21,927 bases of DNA from Verrucomicrobiales bacterium (GTDB lineage Bacteria; Verrucomicrobiota; Verrucomicrobiia; Limisphaerales; SXQI01): contig SXQI01000049.1 of assembly GCA_005793025.1 (NCBI GenBank), positions 1 to 21,927 on the forward strand. The letters are read 5' to 3'. The notes beneath the pieces were generated by a model. That model had not been told where the DNA came from. It did not search any database and was given only the letters and a program-made list of their open reading frames with translations. Shown here in pieces: positions 16,106-21,927 of this stretch. Position numbers and translations under genes: made by a program. Every line of letters begins with the position of its first letter. The first letter of the stretch is position 1.

Positions 16106-16228
16106 GGCGGCGAACTCTGAGGAATACTCGTCGGCCTGCCAACTTCAAAATGAACTTCAAACGGTGTTCGTTAGTAGAATTATGGAAAACATTTGCTCGC
16201 CTCCGCCTTGCTACCTACTGTGGAAACC

Positions 16229-17014
16229 GTGTCAGTCCAGTTCACAATTCTTGGAAGCGGTTCCGCCGGCAACTGCGCCTATCTAGAGCATGAAGGCACC
16301 CGCTTATTGATCGATGCAGGGTTCAGTGGTCGCCAAATTCGTAACCGCTTGACAACGATCAATCGTGTTCCTGAATCGTTGACGGGAATATTGATCACCC
16401 ACGAACATTCAGATCACATTCAAGGTTTAACGGCACTCGCAGGGAGACTCCGTTTGCCAGTTTATTGTAACCGGCAAACTCGTGAAGCCATCGAGAGTCA
16501 GCTGGAAATAAAGATGGATGCCCGAGTCTATACCACCGGAGACTCATTTCAGATTGGTTCTGTGTATGTAGAAACATTCTCAGTTCCTCATGATGCACAA
16601 GATCCAGTAGGATACTCATTTCGGGCCAATGGTGTTCAGATCGGATTTTTGACCGACCTAGGCCATGCCACCAAACTAGTTGTGGAGAGAGTCAGAGCTT
16701 CGAACGTTCTAGTTTTGGAAACCAACCACGATCTTAAAATGCTCCAAGAAGATACCCGACGACCGTGGAGTTTGAAGCAACGAATCCTGAGCCGACACGG
16801 CCATCTGTCAAATGAAGCAGCATCGGACGTATTGGAGGAAATTCTCACTCCGGAGCTCACCCATCTCTACCTCGGTCACCTGAGTCGTGATTGCAACCGG
16901 CCAGAAATTGCTCTGGGAGCTATCAACAACAGGCTGAGACGAATGGGAGCCACCCATCTGACTCCAGTGGTGGCGTCTCAGGATATTGTTTGTCCTACAT
17001 TAACCTTGTCCTGA
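16229..17014 (+). CDS. walJ: metallo-beta-lactamase-fold hydrolase of the WalJ/YycJ type
   Basis: A 261-residue cytoplasmic MBL-fold protein. The zinc site is ILITHEHSDHIQG (His58, His60, Asp62, His63), with later ligand regions at FSVPHDA, FLTDLGH and YLGHLSRDCNRPEIA; GHLSNE and HLSRD are characteristic of WalJ/YycJ. In Firmicutes this family is tied to WalRK and has been reported as a 5'-exonuclease involved in mismatch repair; the role in this phylum is unproven. I chose GTG at 16229 because VSVQFTILGSGSAGN then aligns residue for residue with the family start MSxxFxxLxSGSxGN. A TTG at 16193 would add 12 unconserved residues. A -10-like TAGAAT lies at 16175-16180 without a good -35. Its 3' end overlaps the convergent PanE-like gene by 37 bp. 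Confidence 0.88.
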   Translation: MSVQFTILGSGSAGNCAYLEHEGTRLLIDAGFSGRQIRNRLTTINRVPESLTGILITHEHSDHIQGLTALAGRLRLPVYCNRQTREAIESQLEIKMDARVYTTGDSFQIGSVYVETFSVPHDAQDPVGYSFRANGVQIGFLTDLGHATKLVVERVRASNVLVLETNHDLKMLQEDTRRPWSLKQRILSRHGHLSNEAASDVLEEILTPELTHLYLGHLSRDCNRPEIALGAINNRLRRMGATHLTPVVASQDIVCPTLTLS

Positions 17015-17967
17015 TCGGTGAGATCCCGGAGCACTCCGCATAACCGTTCCAACCACGGCGTCGGAATTCCTAACTGTCGACCTTCCAGCAAAGGTGATTC
17101 AAAAAGGCTAGTGAGTTCTAGTTCGCGACCTAATTCAAAATCGATCAGCGTCGAAGGTCGGTAACTGCCCATCTCACGACTCCTCGCGATTTGAGCATCG
17201 ACAAGATTGAGATCCAATTCCAAACCTAAACCGTTTGCGATGGCGATCACCTCCCGCGTCAATTCTCGGACGGCTTCAGTCCAACGCGTATCATCCAACA
17301 ATTGTTTGGTGGAAAGACAATCGAATCGTTGGCCTCGATCCCAAGCTCCGGCGATTAGGGAGCCCCAGCCTGCAGCCGAGGCAACGCTCAGTCCGTTGAA
17401 CGGAATATTCCAGACCAGTTTTTCCCAGCGAGCAAAATCTAGTCGATCTGCAATGGTGATAGAAACCCCGGCCCGTCGAAAACAGTCTGCAACACGACGA
17501 GTTCTGGCAGAGGGCGGGCGTTGATACTCCCCCAAATAAATATTCCCGTGGGCTGTATGCAGAATCTTTCCAGCTTCGATCCGCTCCAAACATACGAAGC
17601 AAAGACCACCCAAAACCCTTTCAGAACCGAACAGTTCGGCTAATTGTTCCTCATTCCCTAGACCGTTTTGTAATGTCAACAAAGCGGTATGTGGTCCGAC
17701 TAAAGGAGAAATCAATCTGCCGAATTCTCGATTGGCTGTGGTTTTCAAAGCGATGAGAACCAAGTCGCACCAACCAATCTGATCTGGATTACGAGCACAG
17801 TGTGGATTCACAGCGAAACTCCTATCCCCACTAACGATTTCAACCCCTTGTTTGCTAACCACCTCGTAGCCGGTCCGAAGAAGAAAATGCACTTCTTCAC
17901 CTGCGCGAGACAGGAGTGCGCCATAATAACTGCCGACAGCACCGCAACCCACAACGGCGATTTTCAT
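16978..17967 (-). CDS. 2-dehydropantoate 2-reductase family protein (PanE/ApbA-like)
   Basis: A 329-residue NADP-dependent reductase. PanE makes pantoate from ketopantoate for pantothenate and CoA synthesis. The start MKIAVVGCGAVGSYYGALLSRAG carries the GxGxxG dinucleotide loop; nine codons of longer frame upstream are dispensable and run into the HU terminator. The catalytic pair fits WEKLVWN with Lys183 and Asn187, the same spacing as Lys176/Asn180 in E. coli PanE, followed by IPFNGLS. Several PanE-fold paralogues have other substrates, and no other pantothenate gene is nearby, so the specific reaction is only probable. The 3' end overlaps the WalJ-type gene on the other strand. Confidence 0.85.
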   Translation of the reverse strand: MKIAVVGCGAVGSYYGALLSRAGEEVHFLLRTGYEVVSKQGVEIVSGDRSFAVNPHCARNPDQIGWCDLVLIALKTTANREFGRLISPLVGPHTALLTLQNGLGNEEQLAELFGSERVLGGLCFVCLERIEAGKILHTAHGNIYLGEYQRPPSARTRRVADCFRRAGVSITIADRLDFARWEKLVWNIPFNGLSVASAAGWGSLIAGAWDRGQRFDCLSTKQLLDDTRWTEAVRELTREVIAIANGLGLELDLNLVDAQIARSREMGSYRPSTLIDFELGRELELTSLFESPLLEGRQLGIPTPWLERLCGVLRDLTDQDKVNVGQTIS

Positions 17968-17981
17968 GTCATGAATGCAAT

Positions 17982-18012
17982 AAAAAACAGGCACCCCTTA
18001 CGAGATGCCTGT
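17982..18012 (-). terminator. intrinsic terminator of the HU gene
   Basis: Read on the minus strand, ACAGGCA (18012-18006) pairs with TGCCTGT (17993-17987) around a 12-nt loop, followed by a run of six T. It lies 15 bp after the HU stop and directly before the PanE-like gene, so HU is likely a separate transcript. Confidence 0.85.
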
Positions 18013-18026
18013 TGTGAAAAAACAAA

Positions 18027-18314
18027 TTACTTAGTTCCGAGGATCGCGTCCTTGGCGGCCTTGGCCACACGGAATTTCACAACCTTCTTTGCTGGAATTT
18101 TAATTGTCGCACCGGTCGCAGGATTGCGACCCATACGTGCTTTTCGGTTCTGGAGAACGAGCTTACCTAGTCCAGGAAGGGTGAAAGTGTTCTTCGCCTG
18201 TTCGCAAGCGAGTTGAGCGATGAACTCGAGTACAGCGGCACTTGTCTTTTTCGGGAGATCGAATTTTTCAGCGAGCTTGGAAACGATCTGGGATTTTGTG
18301 AGGGCTTTGGCCAT
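18027..18314 (-). CDS. HU/IHF-family DNA-binding protein
   Basis: A 95-residue histone-like protein that bends and compacts DNA as a dimer. It begins MAKALTKSQIVSKLAEK with the usual N-terminal helical pair, then TLPGLGKLVLQNRKARMGRNPATG, containing the GRNPxTG signature of the DNA-wrapping beta arm, then IKIPAKKVVKFRVAKAAKDAIL. The Pro in the arm tip (RNPATG) is the intercalating residue. HU and IHF subunits cannot be told apart here. It has its own terminator and a 160-bp upstream gap (18315-18474) with no further gene, so it is probably monocistronic. Confidence 0.95.
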   Translation of the reverse strand: MAKALTKSQIVSKLAEKFDLPKKTSAAVLEFIAQLACEQAKNTFTLPGLGKLVLQNRKARMGRNPATGATIKIPAKKVVKFRVAKAAKDAILGTK

Positions 18315-18474
18315 ATTGTATTTAATATTGGTTGTTTAATGTAACGGACTCGAGAACCTTGGTAATCCCCAATAAACAATCGCGCAAGGAGAAAAAAGAT
18401 GATTTGTTCCAATAATCATTGATCGTTGTGGAGCTTGTCTCAACAGTTCAATGACTGAAACACCCACCTTTGCT

Positions 18475-18804
18475 TCAGTGATACCTTGAAATCGCAGGAT
18501 CAACCTCGATCGACCACGCGTCGATCCCCCCTACGAGATTTCGAACGGTGCTGAAACCCTGTTGTTGTAGCCAACGAGTGGCGTGAAGGCTACGAATCCC
18601 ATGATGGCAGTAAACAACGACGTTCTCCTCCTGCCAATCGAGTAATTCATCAATACAATTATCCAACCGATCCAAAGGAATGAGTCGAGCATTAGGCAGG
18701 GCCGCTAGCGCGAATTCTTCGGGTTGCCTTACGTCCAAAAGCCTGACAATGACCCCGTTTGCAAGTTCCCGCGCCAGTGCCATTGGTTCAACTGAGGATT
18801 CCAT
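18475..18804 (-). CDS. rhodanese-like sulfurtransferase, single domain
   Basis: A 109-residue single rhodanese domain. It has LLDVRQPEEFALAALPNARLIPLDRL, the CH2A-type start of the fold, and the active loop YCHHGIRS with catalytic Cys66. This loop is typical of small GlpE/PspE-like proteins that carry a persulfide on cysteine. The start at 18804 (MESSVEPMALARELANG) is chosen because the longer frame back to 19077 lies inside trxB and is not rhodanese-like. It begins 13 bp after the trxB stop, so the two form an operon and the rhodanese may work in thiol or sulfur metabolism with the thioredoxin system. Confidence 0.92.
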   Translation of the reverse strand: MESSVEPMALARELANGVIVRLLDVRQPEEFALAALPNARLIPLDRLDNCIDELLDWQEENVVVYCHHGIRSLHATRWLQQQGFSTVRNLVGGIDAWSIEVDPAISRYH

Positions 18805-18817
18805 TTGATTGAAATCC

Positions 18818-19747
18818 TCAGTGGGTGTCAGCCGCCAAAAACCGTTCACAATCAATAGCGGCTGCACACCCCATCCCAGCTGCGGTGATCGCTTGGCGAT
18901 AAACAGGATCTGAACAATCTCCAGCCACAAACACCCCTTTGACGCTAGTTTCAGTACCGTTCTTTCGCACCACGTAACCATTCTCATCCAGTTCGATCTG
19001 GCCTTGGAATACTTGAGTGTTTGGGACGTGCCCGATGGCAACAAAGACACCAGCGCACCCCAGTTCTGTCTCCACACCGGTCGAAAGATCCTTCAATTGA
19101 ACCCCGGTCACCCGATCCTGTTTAATATCCAAGATATCAACCACGGTGGTGTTCCAGATCGGCTTGATTTTAGTATTGGAGAGAGTTCGTTCCGCCATGA
19201 TTCGCGAAGCTCGTAGGGAACTTCGGCGATGTACGAGGTAAACCACCGAAGCAAAGCGAGTCAGGTAGAGTGCTTCCTCGCAAGCTGAATCTCCTCCTCC
19301 TACAACCACTACCGGTTGGTTACGAAACATCGGTAATGCTCCATCGCAGGTTGCACAAAAGGTGACGCCCTTTTTCTCTAAAAGTCGTTCGTTCTCCAAC
19401 CCTAAATGTCTGTGGCCAGCACCGCTCGAGATAATGACTGTCTTGGTCAGCACTTGCTCTCCGTCTACGGTGAGAACAAAAGGACGTTTCGATAAGTCGA
19501 TCGAATCCAAGGATTCAAATTTGACACGGGTCCCAAATCGTTCCGCTTGCTTTTGCATTCGAGTCATAAGCTCGTAGCCGTCGATTCCTTCGGGAAACCC
19601 CGGAAAGTTCTCCACAATACTTGTCGTCGTCAACAGTCCTCCTGGCATTAACCCAGTGAGAACTAGAGGCTGAAGATTCGCTCGGGCTGTATACAACGCC
19701 GCAGTCAGTCCGGCGCAACCGGTTCCAATGATCACAACATTTTCCAT
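18818..19747 (-). CDS. trxB: thioredoxin reductase (NADPH)
   Basis: A 309-residue flavoprotein that reduces thioredoxin with NADPH. Visible are the FAD loop VIIGTGCAGLTAALYTARA (the usual GxGPAG with Cys11 in the Pro position), the redox pair CATC (Cys131 and Cys134), the NADPH loop VVVGGGDSACEEA (147-159) with HRRSSLRAS for the 2'-phosphate, and the second FAD motif GVFVAGDC (271-278). Length and order match low-molecular-weight bacterial TrxB. It is first of a two-gene unit with a rhodanese and is divergent from the DksA-like gene across a 209-bp gap. Confidence 0.96.
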   Translation of the reverse strand: MENVVIIGTGCAGLTAALYTARANLQPLVLTGLMPGGLLTTTSIVENFPGFPEGIDGYELMTRMQKQAERFGTRVKFESLDSIDLSKRPFVLTVDGEQVLTKTVIISSGAGHRHLGLENERLLEKKGVTFCATCDGALPMFRNQPVVVVGGGDSACEEALYLTRFASVVYLVHRRSSLRASRIMAERTLSNTKIKPIWNTTVVDILDIKQDRVTGVQLKDLSTGVETELGCAGVFVAIGHVPNTQVFQGQIELDENGYVVRKNGTETSVKGVFVAGDCSDPVYRQAITAAGMGCAAAIDCERFLAADTH

Positions 19748-19757
19748 GATGTTTGAG

Positions 19758-19785
19758 ACGATAAACAGGCGAATGCGAATGTCAA
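19758..19785 (-). promoter_or_regulatory. candidate trxB promoter
   Basis: On the minus strand a perfect TTGACA (19785-19780) is followed after 16 bp by TATCGT (19763-19758), a four-of-six match to TATAAT. Transcription would begin only a few bases before the trxB ATG at 19747, giving a very short or leaderless mRNA, which fits the lack of a ribosome site. Confidence 0.45.
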
Positions 19786-19873
19786 TTCACCCAAACCGTT
19801 TACTAGGAAAAGCATCATAAAAATCAGTATTAAGAAAAATCTCCAAAATTAAGGTGGCAATTCTAGCTCACTT

Positions 19874-19882
19874 TGCTATGTT
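19874..19882 (+). promoter_or_regulatory. possible extended -10 element for the DksA-like operon
   Basis: TGCTATGTT fits TG-n-TATGTT, an extended -10 with four of six core matches. No good -35 is present upstream. It lies 74 bp before the GTG start of the DksA-like gene. I found no palindrome here like the one in front of znuA. Confidence 0.25.
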
Positions 19883-19956
19883 CTCGCGCTCGTAATCGGT
19901 AATGGGAATGGTTTCAGAGACAGGCGGCGGCCCGGATTAGGAATCTGATAAGTATC

Positions 19957-20553
19957 GTGATACGTAAGAAAACCATAGTGAAAAAGATTCAGAAGCCAGT
20001 AGCGGTAAAGCATAAACCGCTAGGTAAAGCGACGTCCGCATCAATTCTAGGCCATTCCATCAAAGAAGAGCCTAGGGAATTCACCAGCACCGCCGAGATC
20101 AAGGAGGAATGGGTGAAATACTACCGAAACCTCTTACAGTTGCGTGAACGATTGCTGAGCCAGATGAGCGGGTTAGCCAAAGAATCCGCTGAGGAGATGT
20201 CCAGCTACAGCTTACATATGGCTGACTCTGGAACCGACAATTTTGATAGAGATTTTGCGTTGAGCTTACTATCGTCCGATCAGGATGCCATTTACGAAAT
20301 TGAAGAAGCACTGAAGCGGATTGAAAGAGACACTTACGGTGTCTGTGAGATCAGCGGTAAAAACATTCCCCGCGCACGCCTAGACGCCATCCCGTGGACT
20401 CGGTTCACAGTGGAAGCCCAGGCGCAACTTGAAAAAGAAGGAGCATTGCGTCAGCGTCGGCTCGGACAACTTGGCAGCGTAGATAGTGCTGCGGTTCCCG
20501 AAGTGGAGGAAGATGAAGAGTCAGAGGATAAACCAGCAAAAGAGAAAGATTAG
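19957..20553 (+). CDS. TraR/DksA-family protein with degenerate zinc finger
   Basis: A 198-residue DksA-like protein. DksA enters the RNA polymerase secondary channel and, with ppGpp, adjusts rRNA and biosynthetic promoters. The coiled-coil tip is present: GTDNFDRDFALSL with Asp94 and Asp97 at the DxxD positions. The zinc finger region GVCEISGKNIPRARLDAIPW keeps the fold pattern, but only Cys130 remains of the four expected cysteines; the others are Ser133, Thr151 and Ala154 by spacing, so zinc binding is unlikely. A basic N-terminal extension (first ~25 residues, KKTIVKK) and an acidic C-terminal tail (EVEEDEESED) flank the core. The start is GTG. It sits 3 bp before rpmG and looks co-transcribed with rpmG and rpsR. 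It may be a general regulator or a zinc-independent DksA. Confidence 0.88.
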   Translation: MIRKKTIVKKIQKPVAVKHKPLGKATSASILGHSIKEEPREFTSTAEIKEEWVKYYRNLLQLRERLLSQMSGLAKESAEEMSSYSLHMADSGTDNFDRDFALSLLSSDQDAIYEIEEALKRIERDTYGVCEISGKNIPRARLDAIPWTRFTVEAQAQLEKEGALRQRRLGQLGSVDSAAVPEVEEDEESEDKPAKEKD

Positions 20554-20556
20554 TTG

Positions 20557-20724
20557 ATGCCAAGAGAAGTCGTCACATTAGAGTGCAGTGAAGCCCGGAA
20601 GGAGGGTAAGCCCCCATCTCGCTACCTCACCACACGAAACAAAAAACTCCAAACCGAAAAGGTGGAGAAAATGAAATTCAACCCTTTCCTCCGGCGCCAC
20701 ACCCTGCACCGCGAAATTAAGTAA
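20557..20724 (+). CDS. rpmG: 50S ribosomal protein bL33
   Basis: A 55-residue protein: MPREVVTLECSEARKEG at the start, RYLTTRNKK in the middle and FNPFLRRHTLHREIK at the end, which is bL33 without doubt. Only Cys10 remains of the CxxC...CxxC zinc ribbon of the cysteine-rich form (the partner positions read Ala and non-Cys residues), so it is a zinc-free or vestigial type. It starts 3 bp after the DksA-like stop and ends 4 bp before rpsR, so the three genes form an operon. Confidence 0.95.
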   Translation: MPREVVTLECSEARKEGKPPSRYLTTRNKKLQTEKVEKMKFNPFLRRHTLHREIK

Positions 20725-20728
20725 ATTT

Positions 20729-20983
20729 ATGCCTCGTAAAACTCATACAGAGAAAAAAGGCGATCGAAGCGGGACTCGTACCGAGACCCGGACCTATCGC
20801 CCCAAGCCAAAAATCGACTTCACAGTGGATGCTTTGGATTATAAGAATGTAAACCTTCTGCGCACATTCGTAACAGATGCCGGCCGAATTTTACCCCGCA
20901 AATACACTGGGCTCCCAGCTCATTATCAACGTGCTTTGAACCGTGCAATTAAACGGGCTCGCCAAATGTTGTTGATGAAGTAG
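20729..20983 (+). CDS. rpsR: 30S ribosomal protein bS18
   Basis: An 84-residue protein with the S18 core ALDYKNVNLLRTFVTDAGRILPRK followed by YTGLPAHYQRALNRAIKRARQM, which binds 16S rRNA and pairs with bS6 on the platform. It contains no cysteine, so it is the zinc-free form. Its N-terminus (about 27 residues, rich in Lys, Arg and Thr) is longer and more basic than in E. coli. rpsR usually sits with rpsF, ssb or rplI; here it follows rpmG and a DksA-like gene. A strong terminator follows 23 bp after its stop. Confidence 0.95.
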   Translation: MPRKTHTEKKGDRSGTRTETRTYRPKPKIDFTVDALDYKNVNLLRTFVTDAGRILPRKYTGLPAHYQRALNRAIKRARQMLLMK

Positions 20984-21006
20984 TCATTTTTATCATTTAT
21001 CTTTGC

Positions 21007-21038
21007 AAAGCCACCTGAACTTCAGGTGGCTTTTTTTT
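21007..21038 (+). terminator. intrinsic terminator of the rpmG-rpsR operon
   Basis: AAAGCCACCTGAA and TTCAGGTGGCTTT (21007-21033) form an almost perfect hairpin centred on C21020, followed by a run of eight T (21031-21038). It separates rpsR from znuA, so znuA should need its own promoter. Confidence 0.92.
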
Positions 21039-21051
21039 GCCAGTTTCTATT

Positions 21052-21068
21052 TTGCAAATGATTTGCAA
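21052..21068. promoter_or_regulatory. perfect 17-bp palindrome, probable Zur operator
   Basis: TTGCAAAT-G-ATTTGCAA is an exact inverted repeat with 8-bp arms and a single central base. Fur-family sites typically have this 7-1-7 geometry, and the AAATGATTT core resembles actinobacterial Zur boxes. It lies 36 bp before the start of a zinc-uptake binding-protein gene. Its right arm TTGCAA (21063-21068) may double as a -35, with a weak TAGTCT (21086-21091) 17 bp on, so a bound repressor would block RNA polymerase. Confidence 0.7.
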
Positions 21069-21103
21069 CACCGTTAAGCGCCCTGTAGTCTGCTTTGAAC
21101 GAC

Positions 21104-21927
21104 ATGTGTTTATCAGAATTTAGGGCCCTTGCGAACCTAGGTCTTTTTTTCCCTAGGTTAGTCGCTTTTGTTTTCCTTCAATGCTTCTTCGTTTACACCT
21201 CCCTAGGGAGACCTCTTGAAAAGTTGCGAGTAATCACCACTTTTTTTCCAGCCTATGCCGTTGCCAGTGCGGTTGCAGGAGATCGAGGCGTCGTTGAAAA
21301 CCTACTTGAGGCCGGTTCTGGACCACACGATTACCAATTGACTGCGGGCGATTTAAAAAAAATCCAAACTGCCAATGTCATCGTTCAGAACGGTCTTGGG
21401 CTGGAACATTGGCTTCAGCGCGCGATTAAATCGAATCCGTCCATTCTTCAAATCAACCTCAGCGACGGTTTGGAACATCGGTTGATTCGAGATTCGGTGC
21501 ATTTAGGCGATCCTCAAGACACCGCTAAGGATCATCACCACGAGGAAGCAAACCCTCACCTTTGGCTTGATCCTAACCTAATGATGCACTCAACTACAAA
21601 CGTCCTCCGCGCATTTCAAAAGGCGGATCCAGACCATGCAAATATCTACGCAAGCAACGCGACTGCGTTTGTTCAGAGCTTGCAACGTTTGGATAATGAG
21701 CTTCGAATCAGTCTTGCCCCTTTAACAAACCGAGGATTCGTTACGTTGCACGATGCTTTCGCTTACTTCGCAAGAGCTTATCAGCTAAAAGTCGTTGGAG
21801 TTTTGGAAACTACCCCTGATATCTCCCCTGCTCCCCGTTACCTCGGTGAACTGATGCGGCGAATGCGGCAGGAGAAAACAAAGGTTATTTTTGCTGAACC
21901 CAATTCTCCAAAGCGATTGGTGGAGCG
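21104..21927 (+). CDS. znuA: zinc ABC transporter substrate-binding protein, ZnuA-like (3' end missing)
   Basis: About 274 residues are in the window; the gene runs off the right edge. After an N-terminal hydrophobic segment (LGLFFPRLVAFVFLQCFFVY) comes VITTFFPAYAVASAVAG, the usual start of the cluster 9 (ZnuA/TroA) metal-binding fold. The metal ligands expected for this family are visible: His75 in SGPHDYQL, His152 in NPHLWLDP, His216 in VTLHDAF and the acidic residue Glu265 in IFAEPNSP. A short histidine-rich loop (DHHHEE) precedes the second ligand, which favours zinc over manganese. The Cys in the leader does not fit a lipobox (Gln at -1), so it is more likely periplasmic than a lipoprotein. 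The ATG at 21104 has no ribosome site. ATPase and permease genes would be expected to the right. Confidence 0.9.
   Translation, partial: MCLSEFRALANLGLFFPRLVAFVFLQCFFVYTSLGRPLEKLRVITTFFPAYAVASAVAGDRGVVENLLEAGSGPHDYQLTAGDLKKIQTANVIVQNGLGLEHWLQRAIKSNPSILQINLSDGLEHRLIRDSVHLGDPQDTAKDHHHEEANPHLWLDPNLMMHSTTNVLRAFQKADPDHANIYASNATAFVQSLQRLDNELRISLAPLTNRGFVTLHDAFAYFARAYQLKVVGVLETTPDISPAPRYLGELMRRMRQEKTKVIFAEPNSPKRLVE

Noticed and set aside
18478..18510. Possible terminator for the rhodanese gene
   Set aside because: The only nearby inverted repeat (ACTGAA/TTCAGT downstream of the stop) has a long loop and no T-run.
18805..19077. N-terminal extension of the rhodanese frame
   Set aside because: It lies wholly within trxB in another frame; rhodanese homology begins only after the start at 18804.
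1..21927. CRISPR arrays, tRNA or rRNA genes, transposases, phage genes
   Set aside because: No regular direct repeats, tRNA-like cloverleaf ends, rRNA segments or mobile-element proteins were found on reading both strands.

Overview
The window looks like chromosome of a Gram-negative bacterium of the Verrucomicrobiota, perhaps near Pedosphaera/Limisphaerales. This rests on protein style: a single-Cys bL33 of the LECxEA type, a secreted Gfo/Idh/MocA oxidoreductase, a large secreted metzincin-type protease and a DegT aminotransferase with the usual PVC N-terminus. No marker gene fixes the taxon. Coding density is high, few genes have a clear Shine-Dalgarno, and I saw no tRNA, rRNA, CRISPR array, insertion sequence or phage gene.

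Layout. (1) 1-3263: a truncated 2-oxo-acid dehydrogenase E1-alpha gene diverges from ppdK (pyruvate phosphate dikinase), which ends in a clear intrinsic terminator. (2) 3275-4285: an exported oxidoreductase, divergent from the next block. (3) 4414-8927, perhaps to 11608: a tight plus-strand operon. It encodes a GH84 O-GlcNAcase-like enzyme, a GNAT acetyltransferase, a DegT aminotransferase and a PTS-type EIIC permease. The first three genes are joined by ATGA stop/start overlaps. A secreted metalloprotease gene follows 32 bp later. (4) 11645-16105, minus strand: Nudix hydrolase, MFS transporter, fabI, a lone nuoA and a phosphohexomutase. (5) 16229-17967: a WalJ/YycJ-type metallo-beta-lactamase-fold protein and a PanE-like reductase, convergent with a 37-bp overlap of their 3' ends. 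(6) 17982-19747, minus strand: an HU protein with terminator, and a trxB-rhodanese pair. (7) 19957-21038: a DksA/TraR-like protein that has lost its zinc finger, then bL33 and bS18, closed by a strong terminator. (8) 21052-end: a perfect 17-bp palindrome in front of a ZnuA-type zinc-binding protein gene that runs off the window.

Most interesting points. The GH84 protein resembles the catalytic plus stalk regions of animal O-GlcNAcase (OGA) unusually closely. The next, translationally overlapping gene resembles the C-terminal acetyltransferase-like domain of the same animal protein. The pair reads as human OGA cut into two genes at its domain boundary, with an acetyl-CoA loop still present in the bacterial GNAT. 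With the aminotransferase and an orphan EIIC that has Asn where the family usually has His, it suggests an undescribed cytoplasmic amino-sugar pathway. The second interesting area is the zinc-themed right end: zinc-free DksA-like protein, cysteine-poor bL33, cysteine-free bS18, then a probable Zur operator and znuA. All homology statements come from reading the sequence and from memory of the families; no search or alignment was run.
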